Assembly: GCA_011390985.1 (NCBI GenBank)
Contig: JAABRJ010000320.1
Span: 1 to 13,556 of the forward strand
DNA length: 13,556 bases
Origin: Desulfobacteraceae bacterium
GTDB lineage: Bacteria; Desulfobacterota; Desulfobacteria; Desulfobacterales; JAABRJ01
Direction of reading: 5' to 3'
The notes below the pieces were generated by a model, which worked only from the letters and a program-made list of their open reading frames with translations, had not been told where the DNA came from and searched no databases. Positions 12,223-13,556 of the stretch are shown one piece after another; position 1 is the stretch's first letter, and every line of letters starts with the position of its first letter. The translations under genes and the position numbers were made by a program.

Positions 12223-13133
12223 AAAGATTGGCATTGTTTCGGTGTTGTGTCACCTCCCTCAGGCTCCAGCACTACGAGACCGCCACCAACGCGGTGCTCG
12301 GCGCGCTGGGGGTGGTCTTCGACGATGTCCCGGCGTTCGGCTGCTGCGGGTACCCGCTGAAAAACTACGATTTCAAGGCGTATGTTCTCTCGGCGGCGCG
12401 CAACCTGGCCCTGGCGGAAAAAAAGTACCTGGATATCATGACCAGCTGCAATTGCTGCTACGGGAGCCTGAAACAGGCTCAGAAGCTGCTGGCCGAGGAT
12501 CTCGACCTGCTGCGGGACATCAACGGGATGCTGTCCAAAGAGGGACTCTATTACCGCCGGGAGGTGCAGGTGTTCAGCGTGCTGGAGGTCTATCACGATC
12601 TACTGGGCGCCGGCGCCATCCAAAAACGCCTGACCGCGACCTACGACGGGCTCAAGGTCGCCACCCACTACGGCTGTCACCTGCTGCGGCCCTCCAACGT
12701 GGTGGCCTTCGACCACCCCCTGGCGCCCAAAAAGTTCGATGACCTGGTGGCGCTCACCGGCGCCCAGAGCGTGCCCTGGGAGAAAAAGCTCGAATGCTGC
12801 GGATCTCCCATGGGGGGCGTCAACGACGGCCTGGCCGAAAGCCTGGGCCGTGCCAAGCTGGACGCGGCGCGCCAGGCCGGGGCCGAGCTGGTGTGCGTCA
12901 TCTGCCCCTACTGCCAGATCCAGTTCGACTGGATCCACGCTCGCGCAGCACAGGCCGATCAAGCCGACGGCCTGCCGCCGGCCCTCTACTACCATCAGCT
13001 GCTGGGGCTCTGCCTGGGGATCGACCCCCAGCACCTGGGACTCACGGCCCGGCAGCTGCAGGCCACGGGCCTCCAGGCCGCCTTGCGGCCGGTGGCAAAG
13101 GCCCCTGCGGCGGAGGCAAGCACCGCCGCCTGA
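12219..13133 (+). CDS. HdrB-like protein with two CCG domains (304 aa)
   Basis: A heterodisulfide reductase subunit B-type protein. In methanogen HdrB the CCG domains hold unusual non-cubane 4Fe-4S clusters that cleave a disulfide. Here the first CCG domain has C9/C10, FGCCG (C42-C43) and SCNCC (C77, C79, C80). The second has HYGCHLLRP (C153), ECCGSPMGG (C193-C194) and CPYCQIQFD (C229, C232). The core is typical up to about residue 265; the Ala-rich tail beyond is variable. It overlaps the upstream HdrC-like gene by 4 bp (ATGA), a strong sign of an HdrC-HdrB pair. The soluble, cytoplasmic protein likely docks on the C-terminal iron-sulfur domain of that membrane protein. Coenzyme M/B heterodisulfide is not expected in such a bacterium, so the partner thiol or disulfide (DsrC-like, for instance) is unknown. 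Confidence 0.92.
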   Translation: MKRLALFRCCVTSLRLQHYETATNAVLGALGVVFDDVPAFGCCGYPLKNYDFKAYVLSAARNLALAEKKYLDIMTSCNCCYGSLKQAQKLLAEDLDLLRDINGMLSKEGLYYRREVQVFSVLEVYHDLLGAGAIQKRLTATYDGLKVATHYGCHLLRPSNVVAFDHPLAPKKFDDLVALTGAQSVPWEKKLECCGSPMGGVNDGLAESLGRAKLDAARQAGAELVCVICPYCQIQFDWIHARAAQADQADGLPPALYYHQLLGLCLGIDPQHLGLTARQLQATGLQAALRPVAKAPAAEASTAA

Positions 13134-13156
13134 GGGCAAGACGGGTCTTGAGAACC

Positions 13157-13196
13157 AAAACCCCCCGGCTGATCGGCAGCGCGGGGGGTTTTTTTT
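13157..13196. terminator. Rho-independent terminator between convergent genes
   Basis: An A4-CCCCCCG / CGGGGGG-T4 stem (13157-13167 with 13182-13192) encloses a 14-nt loop and is followed by a T8 run starting at 13189. It closes the redox operon 23 bp after the HdrB-like stop. On the minus strand the stem is followed by TTTT, so it may also serve the convergent gene. Confidence 0.9.
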
Positions 13197-13227
13197 ATCC
13201 GCAATCCGGGGGGCAGAACCGCAGGGC

Positions 13228-13556
13228 TCAGCGCTTGCCCTCGGGCAGGGCGCTTTCCTCCCCCAAAATGCTGAAAGGCGAGAGGCCGTCGGGAAGCCCC
13301 GTTTTGTAGTCGAAGATGTTTTCAACGAGGGTGTTGACCCGTTTGTAAAGGGCCCTGAGCGGGATCTTGGCCGGGCAGACCTCCTCGCACAGGCCGCAGT
13401 CGATGCAGCGGCCGGCCATGTGGAGCGCCCGAACCAAGTGGAAGGAGGTGTCCGGCGGCAGGACCCCGGCGGGGATGAGCGCCTGGTGCTCCAGGCTGCA
13501 TTCCGTGCAGAAACAGACGGGGCACACATCCCGGCAGCCAAAGCACTTGATGCAGC
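13228..13556 (-). CDS. FdhB/FrhB-like 4Fe-4S dicluster protein, C-terminal ~108 residues (5' end outside window)
   Basis: The frame is open to the right edge and ends at TGA (complement of 13228-13230). Fragment residues 1-12 read CIKCFGCRDVCP, a 4Fe-4S motif (C1, C4, C7, C11), immediately followed by VCFCTEC, an extra Cys-rich segment. A second 4Fe-4S motif GRCIDCGLCEEVCP is at about C50/C53/C56/C60. The tail, ending in FDYKTGLPDGLSPF, is short. From remembered similarity this resembles the C-terminus of FdhB/FrhB-like proteins (coenzyme F420 hydrogenase/dehydrogenase beta-subunit family) that accompany Hdr or formate dehydrogenase genes in anaerobes. Two-cluster ferredoxin-like HdrA/HdrC relatives remain possible. 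It is convergent with the redox operon and so is a separate transcription unit. Confidence 0.6.
   Translation of the reverse strand, partial: CIKCFGCRDVCPVCFCTECSLEHQALIPAGVLPPDTSFHLVRALHMAGRCIDCGLCEEVCPAKIPLRALYKRVNTLVENIFDYKTGLPDGLSPFSILGEESALPEGKR

Overview
This is a GC-rich window from a Gram-negative, anaerobic-looking bacterium. I infer a sulfate-reducing or syntrophic member of the Desulfobacterota (former Deltaproteobacteria). The reasons are the HdrB/HdrC-type proteins, an NfnA/NfnB-like pair, a membrane cytochrome b with a c-type heme motif fused to HdrC-like domains, and a second Hdr/formate-dehydrogenase-style iron-sulfur protein at the right edge. LPS heptose synthesis (hldE) fits a Gram-negative. 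No genome search was possible, so the taxonomy is inference.

Left part (1-4759): a tightly packed plus-strand housekeeping cluster. It holds the 3' end of an AlaC-type alanine aminotransferase, homoserine dehydrogenase (hom), ThrH (phosphoserine phosphatase/homoserine phosphotransferase), a YbgC-type acyl-CoA thioesterase, bifunctional HldE, a DUF167/YggU protein, and an initiator tRNA-fMet with its own promoter and terminator. The -35 box of the tRNA promoter overlaps the yggU stop codon. hom beside thrH suggests that threonine synthesis may use ThrH to phosphorylate homoserine.

Middle (4760-5107): a gene-free, more AT-rich gap. It holds the tRNA terminator, an 11-bp exact copy of the tRNA 3' end 139 bp downstream (a possible fossil attachment site), and a strong sigma70-like promoter (TTGACA, 17 bp, TTTATA) for the next operon.

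Right part (5108-13133): a five-gene redox operon. In order it encodes a NuoG/formate-dehydrogenase-like molybdopterin iron-sulfur protein that lacks the catalytic Cys/Sec-His of formate dehydrogenases; an NfnA-like flavoprotein whose 2Fe-2S site is intact but whose NAD(P)-binding motifs are altered; an NfnB-like flavoprotein with both nucleotide-binding folds intact; a five-helix cytochrome b with a CxxCH heme c motif in a predicted periplasmic loop and four C-terminal 4Fe-4S motifs; and an HdrB-like protein with two CCG domains. Together they look like a transmembrane electron conduit from periplasm or membrane to a cytoplasmic flavin/HdrB module. This is the most interesting system here. 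Its substrate cannot be read from the sequence.

Right edge: a Rho-independent terminator separates the operon from a convergent, truncated minus-strand gene for an FdhB/FrhB-like protein with two 4Fe-4S motifs.
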